Positions 11,527-22,179 are shown, counted from the first letter of the stretch. The stretch: DNA of 64,000 nt from Zasmidium citrigriseum (GCA_002786025.1 NHNW01000013.1:310001-374000); one strand, 5' to 3'. Numbers and translations are program-made. Notes: generated from the letters alone by a model not told the origin.

Positions 11527-12187
11527 GAGTCAAAGCATGAGCACCAGGAGGGCGGAGTCTTGCACCAGCGAAGCACGGGCATCATTGGGAGTGCATTGGA
11601 CTGTACTGTAGAAGCAAACGGCAGAGATTGACTGCATGCATTGGGCTCGGCGTTTTCGTAGAAGCGTGGGCGTTGGTGGTAGGTAGCCAAGTATCATGAG
11701 AATCAAGGCGATTGAAATACTTGTCAGGTGAGTCCATCTATTGATTCACCGGTCGTCCGCTAAGCATTCGCAGTCCTTAGGTATCTATCTATAGCGGTGG
11801 CCCAACAGTGAGTGGGCTTCGACTGCGTCCATCTAGGACTTTTCCCTACGATGACAAACCGGCTCGAGGTTTCTTTCCACTCGCCCATATTTGAGAGCTG
11901 ACGAGATCTTCTCGAGTGGATGCCTGCTGGCCAGCACGCTCTCGCTTCAATTGACTTCCCACTTGGCAGGGCTACCGTTTAAAGCATGGGTGGCACGGTC
12001 CGTCCGCAAGAGGAGGGGATATAAAAGCGGCTTCTGCTATCTCGACATCTTCTTTCTCTTCCTTTCTTTCCGTCTTCTACACAGTCATCGCAATCTCAAC
12101 CCCCAGCAGCCGCTCTTGCTCGTCTCGAGCCTTACCTTTCACTTCTCTTTGAGGCTTCACGCTCTTGATCATTACTGACTATCAAGA
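11527..12187. other. Intergenic: terminator of sds23 and promoter of next gene
   Basis: No gene is supported. The right half carries a TATA element followed by a long pyrimidine-rich leader up to the ATG at 12188. Confidence 0.6.
12020..12027 (+). promoter_or_regulatory. TATA box (TATAAAAG)
   Basis: A consensus TATAAAAG lies 161 bases before the ATG of the beta-propeller gene, followed by a CT-rich stretch (about 12040-12160) typical of transcription start regions in fungi. Function is inferred from position and sequence only. Confidence 0.6.
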
Positions 12188-13402
12188 ATGGAACTCCCCA
12201 AAGACGTCCTGCTCCGAATCATCGACTATGTGCCCCCTCGGGAGTTCGAAATCATGCGGAAATTCTGTGCGACTACCAACAAGCAGCACTTGGACCAGCT
12301 CCGGACCCTCTTGCATGATGATCCCTTCTCACGCAATCTGGATGTCGGCGAAGCTAGGGAGTCTTATGAGAAGTTGATTGCCGCTCGGAGTGCTCTTCCG
12401 TCACTCAAGAATTCTCCTGGCTTTTGTGTAGACACGGTCATCTTCGCATCCGGTCGCCAGAGAATGATCATCAGAGAGGGCCATAAGAGCCGATTGACCA
12501 TGTATGCTCTGAGCAGCGGCGAGGCTGTCATTGTATGGACCCACGACGACGCGCACGAGGTCAAGGTCTGCCAAGAAGACGTAGTAATCTGTACCACGAG
12601 ACGCCAGGTCGAGATCTACAACTTCGATGGTGAAATGAAAGAAGGGCCTCTTAGGCGAGTCTACGAGCCTATGTCTACAACCACACATCCATGGTGGGAT
12701 ATCGAGACCCGAATGGTCCCTATCTGCCCAGTCTTCAAGGCTTTCGGACTCGATACGTGCGCCATGGTCGATGACTTTGCCCAGTTCCCACTTAGTGAGG
12801 CAAAGTGCTCGGCTTTCTCTCCTGATGGCACATTTGCCGTCTGCATTGATGAGGGCGACTTGTGCATCATTCCACTCTCGGATACGGCGACCGAGCGCCC
12901 GATCACCCGCGTGGACAGTCATTTAGAACCCTACGTGCGGATTCGCACATTGAGTATCAGTCCGAACGGCGAGAGGATCTTTGTTCAGACCGCCGACCGT
13001 ATCTCCATATGGCGTGTGGCGAAGATCCACGAGCCCCCGTCGATCTTCAATTTCGACTCCCGGAACGACACCATGTACTGTACCTCTCTATCGCCGGATG
13101 GCAAGCTCGTTGCAGTGGGATCGAACGAGGCACTGCTCGTTCTGCGCGTCGAGGACGAACGCTTGCCAGTGGTCCACATGGTACGCTACAATCATTCCGT
13201 GGTGGGCGTAGCCTGGTTTCTGGACCATCTCCTCCTTGTCGCGACCAGTCAAGTTGATGGAATCATGACCATTCATGTTGGCGAGGACATCAAGACCGCC
13301 AAACCTGTCGAGTTGGAGAGGATCCGTAGGAGACGTCAGTTCGACGAAGGACTTGAAGAACAGCTGCTGCGGGTGGGCGGTTTTGGCTTAATGGCTCCAT
13401 GA
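12188..13402 (+). CDS. F-box-like/WD-type beta-propeller protein
   Basis: A single exon of 404 residues. The N-terminus (LPKDVLLRIIDYVPPREFEI) resembles a short F-box-like helix pair. The rest contains spaced propeller-like blades such as CSAFSPDGTFAVCIDEGDLC, LSISPNGERIFVQTADRISI and TSLSPDGKLVAVGSNEALLV, in each of which an S-x-x-G turn precedes a hydrophobic strand. These resemble degenerate WD40 repeats. No secretion signal or membrane segment is present. If the F-box is genuine, the protein would recruit substrates to an SCF ubiquitin ligase, but this is inference and no substrate can be named. Confidence 0.8.
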   Translation: MELPKDVLLRIIDYVPPREFEIMRKFCATTNKQHLDQLRTLLHDDPFSRNLDVGEARESYEKLIAARSALPSLKNSPGFCVDTVIFASGRQRMIIREGHKSRLTMYALSSGEAVIVWTHDDAHEVKVCQEDVVICTTRRQVEIYNFDGEMKEGPLRRVYEPMSTTTHPWWDIETRMVPICPVFKAFGLDTCAMVDDFAQFPLSEAKCSAFSPDGTFAVCIDEGDLCIIPLSDTATERPITRVDSHLEPYVRIRTLSISPNGERIFVQTADRISIWRVAKIHEPPSIFNFDSRNDTMYCTSLSPDGKLVAVGSNEALLVLRVEDERLPVVHMVRYNHSVVGVAWFLDHLLLVATSQVDGIMTIHVGEDIKTAKPVELERIRRRRQFDEGLEEQLLRVGGFGLMAP

Positions 13403-13841
13403 CTATGATATCAAAGAGGTTCTGCTACGGCGTTGCGACTTTCTTATGACCGATGCCTCATCTCGCATTCACATGTCAGCCACGCTAAAGCCGACCGAGC
13501 ACCGCGCATCTCTCAGACCTGCGCAGCTCTCAGCATGACGGCCCGCTCCCGCTAGCGCTGCCGCAATCTGCGGACTTCTTAAGCCTCCAATTTTCCTTTC
13601 CAAACTCTCTTCCTTTCTTCTTCATACTTACCTTGAGAGGATTTTCGAAGCTCACGAACCTCGAAGTCCGTTCACGCCTCCTGCATTGCACAGCGCGGTG
13701 AGGGGTGGGCGCAAGTCTCCTTCGGGGGCCTTGGTCTCGTAATTTTTGCTGGCCACCCACAACCTGCCTTTTCATCAGATCCCTCGTGCCTGGCGGCGCG
13801 GGGCTGGAGAAGAAGCGACTTCATTGCGATGGACTATAACG
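13403..13841. other. Intergenic between convergent genes
   Basis: Contains 3' flanks of the beta-propeller gene (plus) and the ThDP enzyme gene (minus). No gene is supported here. Confidence 0.6.
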
Positions 13842-15668
13842 CTACCTCGCCTTCTCACTCATCGCACTCGAGTACCCCTCCGGCAAAACCCTCACATCCA
13901 AAACCACCGCCTTCTTATTCTCCTGCACCTCCCTCGCGGCATCTGCCATCGCCGCCGCCAAATCACTCTTCTGCCTCACCTGCTCCTTCCGCACCGTCAC
14001 ACACCCCAACCCCTCCGCGATCTTGTGCAAATCTGGCTGTGGATCATCAAGACGCATCCCAATCCATTTATTCTCGACCTCCCGCCCTCGATGCTTCGCC
14101 ACGCGCTCTTGATGGACCTCGTCGTTGAAGTACGAGCCGTTGTTTGCGACAATCACGAGGAGGGGCAGCTTATACCGCGCGGCGGTCCACAGGGCGGAGG
14201 ATCCCATGAGGTATTCTCCATCGCCGAGGATCGCGACGGCAGTGAGAGGGGAGAGGGTGGATTGCAAAGCGAGGCTCGTGCCGACGACTTGGCCTGGTCC
14301 ACTTGCGATTCCGGCGCCGCCGTCCATGCCCATGAAAGAGAGCGGGTGGGTTGCTTGGAGGTCAGGGCCGCGCCAACCGAGGGGAACACGGACGAGGGAG
14401 ATTGAAGAGGCTGGGAGAGTGGAATACAGAGCTGCAGCGAGGTCAGGCATGAAGATATCGTTCGAGGCACTGGAAGAGACGGGTCGCGGGTCGATGGGAG
14501 CTGGTTCAGGCCAGTGGGATCTCTGAGGGGATATCGCTTCCGCTGCTGTCAGGAGCGCGGTCATGGTCTTGTCCACATCGGCAAAGATGGAGATATCTGC
14601 CGGCGGGAGGGCGAAGTGGTCTTTCGACCAGCCGTTGTGCAGAGCGCTGTCCATTGAGATGGAGATCACATTCCCGTTGGGCTCTGCTGATCCACAGGCT
14701 GCTTTGAGGTTCCCGGCTAGGTCGACCCAGTCGAAGGATATGATCAGGTCTGCGTCGCGGATCATCTCTGAGGTCTGTGGCGTGAGGAAGACAGCTGGTG
14801 CTGACGGCTGGCATCGGTGAGGGAAAGGGAATGGAGCGGTTTGCTTGAGGTCGGTGATCACCCTGCCATCGAACTTCTCGACCAGCTGGACTCGCTCGTC
14901 CCAGTGTCTTGTCTTGGGAGCCATGCGGCCGAACATGAACAGTGGTCTTTTTGCTTCGCTCAGCGCGGCGATGATCTTCAACACGTCCTCCACCGCGGGG
15001 CCTGCTGGCTCGGTGGCCTGAAGATACCTCTTCGTATCTGGGAATTTCAGACTCTCTGGATCCACGGCATCTTCTTGCAATCCTAGATCCAGGCACACGT
15101 AACTCGGCGCACATGGCTTGCTGGCCGCGGCGACCGTCGCATGCAACAGGCTCTCGACCGCGGCATTTGCTCCATGAGGCTGGTCGTCGAACTTGACATA
15201 CGGCCTCACAAGCGCTCCTTGATCCTGCGCAGTATGGATCCAATCAATCCAAGGTCGTCTTCGCTGCGCATCAAGCGGACCCGTGGCACCCAGAATCAGA
15301 ATCGGAACACGGTCACAGAAGGCGTTGTAGACTGCCATCGTGGCATGCATCAGTCCTACGTTGGCATGTACAGCGGCCGCCATGGGCTTGCCAGTGACTT
15401 TGGCGTAGCCATGGGCGATCGAGACTGCATGCTCTTCGTGAAGAGTGACAAGCATCTCCGGGTTGGCATTGTTGCTGAAGTTGACGATGCTATCGTGGAG
15501 GCCCCGGTACGATGAGCCTGGAACCAGAGCAATGTATTTGAGGTCTAGTCTGGATAGCTGGTATGCGATGGCATCGCTGCCATAGCCGATGGCTGGAGGA
15601 CTTCCGGACGAGGAGGCCTTTGGCTTATCGGAGAGGTGAGGCTCATGATGATGGGTGTGGGACGCCAT
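13842..15668 (-). CDS. Thiamine-diphosphate-dependent enzyme (acetolactate synthase/benzoylformate decarboxylase superfamily)
   Basis: A single exon of 608 residues, the usual size for this superfamily. The Pyr domain carries the activating glutamate in LVTLHEEHAVSIAHGYAKVTGKP (about residue 77). The central domain follows, and the PP domain has the cofactor and Mg2+ motif GDGEYLMGSS (about 480) ending in NNGSYFND. No transit peptide is evident, and the His-rich N-terminus (ASHTHHHEPH) looks disordered. The family cleaves or forms C-C bonds next to a carbonyl by a ThDP ylide (2-oxoacid decarboxylation, acetolactate formation, oxalyl-CoA decarboxylation). The sequence alone does not tell which substrate is used. 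The segment HANVGLMHATMAVYNAFCDR is the kind seen in bacterial catabolic ThDP enzymes rather than in mitochondrial Ilv2, so this is probably not the biosynthetic acetolactate synthase. A secondary catabolic role fits its neighbours. Confidence 0.9.
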   Translation of the reverse strand: MASHTHHHEPHLSDKPKASSSGSPPAIGYGSDAIAYQLSRLDLKYIALVPGSSYRGLHDSIVNFSNNANPEMLVTLHEEHAVSIAHGYAKVTGKPMAAAVHANVGLMHATMAVYNAFCDRVPILILGATGPLDAQRRRPWIDWIHTAQDQGALVRPYVKFDDQPHGANAAVESLLHATVAAASKPCAPSYVCLDLGLQEDAVDPESLKFPDTKRYLQATEPAGPAVEDVLKIIAALSEAKRPLFMFGRMAPKTRHWDERVQLVEKFDGRVITDLKQTAPFPFPHRCQPSAPAVFLTPQTSEMIRDADLIISFDWVDLAGNLKAACGSAEPNGNVISISMDSALHNGWSKDHFALPPADISIFADVDKTMTALLTAAEAISPQRSHWPEPAPIDPRPVSSSASNDIFMPDLAAALYSTLPASSISLVRVPLGWRGPDLQATHPLSFMGMDGGAGIASGPGQVVGTSLALQSTLSPLTAVAILGDGEYLMGSSALWTAARYKLPLLVIVANNGSYFNDEVHQERVAKHRGREVENKWIGMRLDDPQPDLHKIAEGLGCVTVRKEQVRQKSDLAAAMADAAREVQENKKAVVLDVRVLPEGYSSAMSEKAR

Positions 15669-16496
15669 GATGTTCGGTACGAAGGTGAGAGTTTCTTGAT
15701 ATGTTTGCTGATTTGCTCAGGAAATTCTCATGGCATTCTCCTGCTATCTGCGAGAAGCGGTCAGACCAACTCCAAGTTCTGGACGGCTCTCCATACAGTA
15801 CCTGCATCGAATCCACAAGGTGAACCCCGTTGTCTTCGGGTGCTGTTCAAATCTCGAATGACTCAAGTTCAACCTGCTCGCATCGACTCTATCGCCCCTA
15901 CACGTGGCTCGACGTATTTCGCATGCTCTCAGCATCGCACAAAGCGGAGTTGCTGCTACCACCGCCGATCCTTCGACGTCGTCCAAACAAGCTCATCACA
16001 GGCCCGGAGACATCGGCGCATGGGTAGCGGGGTAGAGGTCCTCTGGTGCAAAGCCTTCCAAAGTCAAAGACCCAGCCATTCGAGCTCGCCAGCTGCAGGT
16101 ACGAACAGCTTCGCCTTCGTCGGTACGTTGCTCAAGCTCTTTACGAGACCATGCTGGCATGTGAGATGGCAGATGAAGTGAATGAACGGTCTGGTGAGCC
16201 ACTCCTAAAGAGGAAGATGTATCTCGGATAAAGTTCTTCTAGCCTCTCCTGGGTCCCCCGGCACATGTGGCGGGATTTTGACAGCGTCTGTGCATGGCCG
16301 AGGCTCGACGTCACCTTCGCCAACTTCACGTCTTCGTGCTCGGAGCTCTGTACGAAGGAAGATCAACCTCGGACGTCGAGTGCTTTTGGGAAGGTCAATC
16401 AACTTGGCCCTGGCTGAAGATGGAAGGCTTTAATATGTCGACCCTGCGGCGTTTCTTGTCCAAGGACAGGACTCTCTTCCCTTCTGAACGACCGCC
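15669..16496. other. Divergent promoter between ThDP enzyme and cutinase
   Basis: 828 bases separate the two divergent starts. Overlapping frames of up to 181 codons are present on the plus strand but carry no recognisable protein. I see no convincing operator or repeat. Confidence 0.55.
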
Positions 16497-17408
16497 ATGA
16501 TGTTTGGAACGTCTGGACAACTTCTCGCCACAGCTGCGCTGTTTGGCAGCTTTTCGTATGCGCAGTTCGCTCCCCCAGCTGGTGTGAGCAATGTTTCGAG
16601 CTCGGATTGTCCTCAGCAGGGCGGCGCCCACATCATTGTCGCCAGAGCATCTCTTGAACCACCTGGATACGGCATCATCGGAGCAGTGAAAGACGAGGTT
16701 CTCTCGCGAGTTCCTGGATCGACTGCTGAGTTCGTCAGCTACCCAGCTACCTTGGACGATTACTTCAACTCAGAGAGCGCCGGCGTGGTTGCCATGAAGA
16801 AGTTGATCAACGACTACATCAGCAAATGCAGCGACTCTCTCCCTCTAGTCCTTATGGGCTATTCCCAAGGCGCCCAAGTCACCGCCGATTCCCTCGTGGG
16901 CCAACAAGTCTCCGCCTTCCCCGACAACTCCTCCATCAGCCAACCCCTCCCCGCAAGCACCCTCTCCCGCGTCGCCGCGGTCGTCATCATGGGCGATCCC
17001 ACCTTCGTCACCAACGAGACCTTCCACGTCGGCAACGCGACCAAAAACGGACTCTTCGCCCGCAAGAACGTCCAAAACTTCAACACCGCCGGCCTGGCAT
17101 CCCGAACGAAGAGCTACTGCGATTTCAACGACCCCTACTGCGCATCAGGAAATTTGAACACTGGGCTTGGGGTGCATATTGGGTATGTGAAAGAGTATGG
17201 AAGCCAGGCGGAGGATTTCGTCGTCAATCAGATCAAGGCTTGGTACATGAATGGCACGATGAGCAGCGGCTCTTCAAATGGGACTATGACGAGCGGAGGA
17301 TCCTCCTCGTCGGCAAGCTCGACACCTGAGCCGTATACTGGCGCTGCGTCGACTTTCAAAGCCGCGCCTGTTGCGGCACTTGCGGGATTGCTGGCTTTGA
17401 TGCTTTGA
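16497..17408 (+). CDS. Secreted cutinase-family esterase (CE5), probably GPI-anchored
   Basis: 303 residues in one exon. A signal peptide (hydrophobic residues 8-22, ending near SYAQF) precedes a cutinase/acetylxylan esterase fold. The nucleophile is Ser123 in GYSQG. The other triad members are Asp212 in FNDPYC and His227 in GVHIGYV. Paired Cys residues occur near the nucleophile region and around the Asp. After about residue 250 comes a Ser/Thr/Gly-rich linker, then a hydrophobic end (APVAALAGLLALML), which suggests GPI attachment. CE5 enzymes hydrolyse cutin polyesters or deacetylate xylan, and a wall-tethered form would act at the hyphal surface. The start is the first of two adjacent ATGs (16497 and 16500), so either could be used. 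It shares a divergent promoter with the ThDP enzyme. Confidence 0.93.
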   Translation: MMFGTSGQLLATAALFGSFSYAQFAPPAGVSNVSSSDCPQQGGAHIIVARASLEPPGYGIIGAVKDEVLSRVPGSTAEFVSYPATLDDYFNSESAGVVAMKKLINDYISKCSDSLPLVLMGYSQGAQVTADSLVGQQVSAFPDNSSISQPLPASTLSRVAAVVIMGDPTFVTNETFHVGNATKNGLFARKNVQNFNTAGLASRTKSYCDFNDPYCASGNLNTGLGVHIGYVKEYGSQAEDFVVNQIKAWYMNGTMSSGSSNGTMTSGGSSSSASSTPEPYTGAASTFKAAPVAALAGLLALML

Positions 17409-17541
17409 GATCGACAGGTTTGGTCGACAGGAGACGACCGATGAGAGAAAGATATGTACATATGATGATGAAAAAGATGGGATAATGTAATGAAGCAACG
17501 GCAAGATTCGCTCGACACACTGTCAACACAATTCAAGCTTC

Positions 17542-18297
17542 CTACACACTCACAGGTCTCCTCAGCATATACCGCAACACATAACCACCCCATCTCCCTC
17601 CCTCCGGCGGCACAACCCCCTCGCTATTCCACTCGTCCAAATCCACCTCCAGCCGCCTCACCTCCTCAAATCCGCACCTCTCGAACATCCCCGCTGCACC
17701 CTCGCTCGCATGCACCCAAGCATAAACGTCCTCCCGATCCGCCCTCTTAGTTTCCATCTCCACCAAGGCCTTTCCGACGCCTCCCCCTTGGTGAGCAGGA
17801 TGCACAACGATACTTTGGATGAACATACACTTCGACGCAAACGGCATGAGAGTCCTCATGAAAAATTGCAAATCAGATGAAGTGTACTCCTCCAAACGCT
17901 GCCTCGACGATCTGCTACCATCCTCAAGAAGCCCAGGATCCGGCCGTGGCGCAACGCCCCTCACACCCTCAACATTCAACGCCACGGGACACCCAGCGTT
18001 CAAGTTCTCAATGATATGTCTCTCAGCTTCATCGGGATTGAAACCGCGAAAGCTCCAGGCTACCCAGCCGATGATCTCCTGGCTGGTATCGTTGACGGCT
18101 ACGGTGAGTTCGATTGTTCCGGACGGTCTGCTAAGCCAGTGTGCGAGGGCGGATGCCATTCCTGAGGCATGGTCGTAGGGTTGTGTTGGGTTTGAGGCTT
18201 TGAATTGTGTTTGGCGGTCGCTGGTGAAGGCGAGGCCGGCGAGGTGGGCGCATGTTGGGATGTCGGGGGTTGTTAAGGGACGGAGGGTGAAAGACAT
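17542..18297 (-). CDS. GNAT-family N-acetyltransferase
   Basis: 251 residues, one exon. The N-terminal FTLRPLTTPDIPTCAHLAGLAF is the usual first beta strand and helix of GNAT proteins. The acetyl-CoA loop is in SIVVHPAHQGGGVGKALVE (motif A, Q-x-x-G-x-G/A form). A later strand-helix (YAWVHASEGAAGMFERCGFE) contains the aromatic-glycine motif B. An insertion of about 35 residues sits between strands 3 and 4 (near GVAPRPDPGLLEDG), common in fungal members. The substrate is unknown; such proteins often acetylate small amines. The gene converges with the cutinase gene (133 bases apart) and diverges from the sugar transporter. Confidence 0.9.
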   Translation of the reverse strand: MSFTLRPLTTPDIPTCAHLAGLAFTSDRQTQFKASNPTQPYDHASGMASALAHWLSRPSGTIELTVAVNDTSQEIIGWVAWSFRGFNPDEAERHIIENLNAGCPVALNVEGVRGVAPRPDPGLLEDGSRSSRQRLEEYTSSDLQFFMRTLMPFASKCMFIQSIVVHPAHQGGGVGKALVEMETKRADREDVYAWVHASEGAAGMFERCGFEEVRRLEVDLDEWNSEGVVPPEGGRWGGYVLRYMLRRPVSV

Positions 18298-18801
18298 CGT
18301 CGAGGGCGGTCAACTATCGTATCGACATGGTATATAGATGGAAGAGGATCATCCTATTTTTGTGAGTATCTGCCTTGCGCTCACATGCATGTGCTTCTGC
18401 CGCTAGACTGCTTCTGGTGAGCGGTGTCCTGGAGTTGATTGACTAATACTACGCGAGGGCCTGGATGATCCCTAATCAATGTGTGAAGCTCTGAAATATG
18501 TTTCTCGTCGTTGTGTGAAAGTAGGATTATGGACGTGTTGTCCAGATATCTGTAGGTCTTGGTTAGCGTGACACGGTGGCTGCTTGATGATCGGCGGTCA
18601 ATCGATGATCGAAGAGCTCCGTTTGAGTTCGATCGTACAGACTGTTCCCAATGCAGTCCGTGCAACCACCCTTCGCGGTGTAGACCTCCGCCTTCTCTTG
18701 GACAATCCAGCACTCTCGAATATTTTCATCCTTTTGTAACAATGGACTGATCAGTATCCCGAAGACCTGGAGTCGAGCACTCCATCAGAAGAAGGAATAC
18801 A
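18298..18801. other. Divergent promoter between GNAT and sugar transporter
   Basis: 504 bases with no supported gene; expected to hold promoters for both flanking genes. A short inverted stretch is present near 18590-18610 (GATCGGCGGTCAATCGATGATCG), but it is too weak to call. Confidence 0.5.
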
Positions 18802-20414
18802 ATGGGCTTCAATCCTCTGGCCAAAGCCTCTGGCAAACCTCTCAACTTCCTCATCACCATCGCCTCAACCTGCGGCTTCGTGCTCTTCGGATACGACAAT
18901 GCCCTCTTCTCCGGCCTCATTATTTCGTCATGGTTCAAAAGGACTTTCAACGATCCGAATGCAAATCTTCTGGGTACCATCTCGGCGACCTACAATCTGG
19001 GTGGCTTTGCAGGATCTGTAATTGCCTTCTTCATTGGCAATGTGCTGGGACGAAGAAGGACGATTCTTACTGGGATCAGCATTACGGCGATTGGAGCCAT
19101 TCCATTTGCTGCCGCGACCAATCTCGCGCAGCTCACTGCAGGGAGAACGGTCTGTGGAGTGGGCGTGGGAATCATGTCTTCGACTGTGGGCTTGTGGCAA
19201 GCGGAGACAGTGCCTGCTCAGAGTCGAGGAGCATATTTGGTCGGTCAGCTGCTTTATGGCGCTACGCTGGGGCTGTTTCTGGCGCAGTGGATCAATTACG
19301 GGTTCTATGCCGTCGAGACAAGGGTTGCCTTTGCTTTCCCCGTGGCTTTCCAGGTGGTCTTTTTGATCATATCGACAACGCTGGTCCTTGGCCTGCCAGA
19401 GTCTCCGCGATGGCTGGTCAAGAAGGACCGCTCGGACGAGGCGATGGAGGTCCTGACTCGTCTCACTGGCGAAGTCGAAGCTCGAGAGCGTCTGCGGCAG
19501 ATCATGGAGGTGGATGCTCTTGAGAAGAGTGTCAGTCAGAGCCGATATAAGGCTCTCTTCACCAATGGTCCAACGCAGAACTTCAGACGGCTATGCCTTG
19601 CCGTTGGCGTTATGATCATGCATCAGCTTGCCGGAGTCAATTCTGTGACATACTACCTCCCGCGACTGTTGACAACGTTCATCGGAGCGTCTCGAAAAGA
19701 AGCGCTCTGGATCGCGGGACTCAGCTCAGTCGACTCAGCCAGCGCCACTCTCATCGCCATCTTCACCGTTGACAGATTCGGACGAAAGCCGTACATGCTC
19801 TGGGGAGCCGTCGCCCAAGCAATCATGTTTGTCATCATCGCCTCGCTTCTCGGGACTGCACCTCCAGGAAACAAATCTTTTGGAGTGGCAGCTGTTGTCA
19901 TGCTATTCGTGTACTATTGGATCAATTCGCTGTGCTGGCTGGGTCAGTCCTGGGCGTAGTAAGTCATCTGTGTCCCCTCAGAGATGTCTCGTGCTGACAT
20001 GCTGTAGTCCGGCGGAGGTCCTGCCTCTCCAAATCCGTGAGCAAGGTCTGGCAATCGGCAATATGTTCTACTGGCTGTTCCAGTTCATGATGGTGGAGAT
20101 CACGCCCATCGCCATCAAGAACATATATTACAAGTTCTATATCATCTTGGCGGTGTTCAATGTTTGCATTGCCGTGATCGTATGGTTGCTGTGTAAGTCT
20201 AAAGGGCAGAAGCCATACCCTTGCCTGTCTAAGACATATACTGACCTTCTGCCCTTTACTTTGAACAGATCCAGAAACATCTCGTCTGACGCTTGAGGAG
20301 CTGGACTTCTTGTTTGCGAAGAAGTATGGGCATGTGGATGAGGATGTTGAGAACATTGATGGATTGAAGCAGGAAGAGAGCAGTGTCGAAGTCAAGAGCG
20401 AAGGGCCGTTGTGA
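18802..20414 (+). CDS. MFS sugar transporter (hexose/lactose permease type)
   Basis: 495 residues in three exons, 18802-19958, 20008-20192 and 20269-20414. Both introns restore conserved motifs: SWA-YPAEVLPLQIR at the first junction and WLL-YPETSRLTLEEL at the second. Other family marks are GFVLFGYDNALFSGLI in TM1, GNVLGRRRT in loop 2-3, GLPESPRWLVKKDR before the central loop, HQLAGVNSVTYYLP in TM7 and DRFGRKP in loop 8-9. These place it in the sugar porter family, with 12 predicted membrane segments at the plasma membrane. The substrate is not predictable; relatives carry hexoses, disaccharides, or sugar acids. It lies 286 bases upstream of, and on the same strand as, the aldehyde dehydrogenase, so co-regulation is plausible. 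Confidence 0.95.
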
Positions 20415-20643
20415 AGTCGGATTTTCTTCGGAAATTGCATCTCACGTTCAACTTCACATCAACTTCTTTATCACGATGTCTACTCTTCTACTATTCCATC
20501 AACATTGTATACCTAAATGCTCTCGGAGACAGAGGGCATTGGCGTTCTGATGCAGGGCGAGAAAGGTAAATGCTGTGAGATCGTCTCACCACCCCGCCAA
20601 GTGACCCACCGACCTCACCTCTCCTCTCAGCTTACCGCATCTC

Positions 20644-20650
20644 TATATAT
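20644..20650 (+). promoter_or_regulatory. TATA-like element (TATATAT)
   Basis: Lies 51-57 bases before the aldehyde dehydrogenase ATG and just upstream of a pyrimidine tract (TCTCTCTTCTTTC). A plausible core promoter element, judged by position only. Confidence 0.45.
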
Positions 20651-20700
20651 CTCTCTTCTTTCGTGCAATGATCCGTCTTTGATCTGGAATCAAGAGCAAG

Positions 20701-22179
20701 ATGTCGACTAAGCTACCGTCAATCGAGTCTTCTCTGCCCAAACACAACGAGCTCTTCTATGACGGCAAATGGCATCCTCCAATCTCAGCCCACTACCAAG
20801 AGACGTACAACCCAGGCAACGGCAAAGTCATCACCGAGATCGCACAAGCCGGCGAAGAAGATGTCAACGCAGCTGTCCTAGCCGCCGATAAGGCATTCCA
20901 GACATTCAAACTCATGCCGGGAATGCAGCGAGCTGGACTCCTCAGAAAGGCGGCAAATGTGATGCGAGAACACGCCGCTGAGCTGGCCCTCCTTGATGCT
21001 TTGGACACTGGAAACCCTATTGCTGAGATGCTTTCTGATGCGAATGTCGCGGCTGCTACGATGGAATTCTTCGCAGGCTTGATTCCCATGCTCAAAGGCG
21101 AGACGATCCCGCAGGCGGACGATACTTTCCACTACACGCTGCGAGAACCTCTTGGAGTAGTTGGTCGAATTGTGGCATTCAACCACCCTGTCATGTTTGC
21201 CGGTGCAAAGATGGCCGCTCCTTTAGCAGCTGGAAATACTGTTGTCATTAAGCCACCGGATCAGGCGCCGCTTTCGTGTCTGCGACTTGCAGAACTGATC
21301 GGCGAGATCTTTCCACCTGGTGTGGTGAACGTCTTGCCAGGAGGCGTGGAGTGCGGCAAAGCACTGTCCTCTCACAGGCTTGTGAGAAAGATCACGCTCA
21401 TCGGTAGTATACCGACTGGCAAAGCCATTGCTCGTGCAGCTGCCGATACTCTGAAGCAGACGCTCTTCGAACTTGGCGGCAAGAACGCGCTCATCGCATA
21501 TCCTGATGCTGATCTTGAGAAGTTGACTGTTGGAATCGGGCGTGGCATGAACTTCACTTGGGCAGGTCAATCATGTGGCTCAACATCACGGGTTTTCCTT
21601 CACGAATCCATGCACGATCAGGTCCTGGACAAAGTCGTCGAGTACGTAAAGAAAGAATTTAAGCCAGGCGTTCCAACAGAAATGTCCACGACTATGGGTC
21701 CCGTCATCACGCAAGCAGCTCAAGAGCGGATCTTGAAGTATATCGAGTCCGGCAAGCAAGAAGGCGCCAAACTACTGTATGGCGGCAAAGCCCCAACAGG
21801 AATCAAAGACATCGAAGGCGGCTACTTCATCGAGCCCACAATCTTCGCCAACGTCAACGCAGATATGAAGATTGCCCGAGAAGAGATCTTTGGTCCAGTC
21901 ATGTCTGTCTTCAAGTGGAAGGACGAAGAGGATCTCTACCGTCAGGTCAATGCTACCGAGTATGGCTTGACTGCGTCGATATATACCAAGGATATCACTA
22001 CTGCGCAGAAAGCGGTGAAGAGGGTTGAGTCTGGCTATGTGTGGGTGAATCAAGTTGGGCGACATTTCCTTGGCGTGCCATTTGGTGGCTATAAGGAGAG
22101 TGGAGGTGGGAGGGAGGAGTCGCTGGAAGAGCTCATGTCGTTTACACAGACGAAGAGCGTAAACATCAACCTGGCGTGA
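20701..22179 (+). CDS. NAD(P)+-dependent aldehyde dehydrogenase
   Basis: 492 residues in one exon, the full family length. The catalytic Cys292 is in GQSCGSTSR and the general base Glu257 is in FELGGKN. The cofactor site shows FNHPVMFAGAKMAAPLAAGN followed by IKPPDQAPLS, and a later conserved motif is EEIFGPVMSVFKW. The C-terminus carries PFGGYKESGGGREE. No targeting signal is seen, so it is presumably cytosolic. The enzyme oxidises an aldehyde to the acid. The overall pattern resembles betaine-aldehyde or aromatic/semialdehyde dehydrogenases, but the substrate cannot be read from sequence. It follows the sugar transporter and faces the oxalate decarboxylase tail to tail (96 bases apart). Confidence 0.95.
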   Translation: MSTKLPSIESSLPKHNELFYDGKWHPPISAHYQETYNPGNGKVITEIAQAGEEDVNAAVLAADKAFQTFKLMPGMQRAGLLRKAANVMREHAAELALLDALDTGNPIAEMLSDANVAAATMEFFAGLIPMLKGETIPQADDTFHYTLREPLGVVGRIVAFNHPVMFAGAKMAAPLAAGNTVVIKPPDQAPLSCLRLAELIGEIFPPGVVNVLPGGVECGKALSSHRLVRKITLIGSIPTGKAIARAAADTLKQTLFELGGKNALIAYPDADLEKLTVGIGRGMNFTWAGQSCGSTSRVFLHESMHDQVLDKVVEYVKKEFKPGVPTEMSTTMGPVITQAAQERILKYIESGKQEGAKLLYGGKAPTGIKDIEGGYFIEPTIFANVNADMKIAREEIFGPVMSVFKWKDEEDLYRQVNATEYGLTASIYTKDITTAQKAVKRVESGYVWVNQVGRHFLGVPFGGYKESGGGREESLEELMSFTQTKSVNINLA

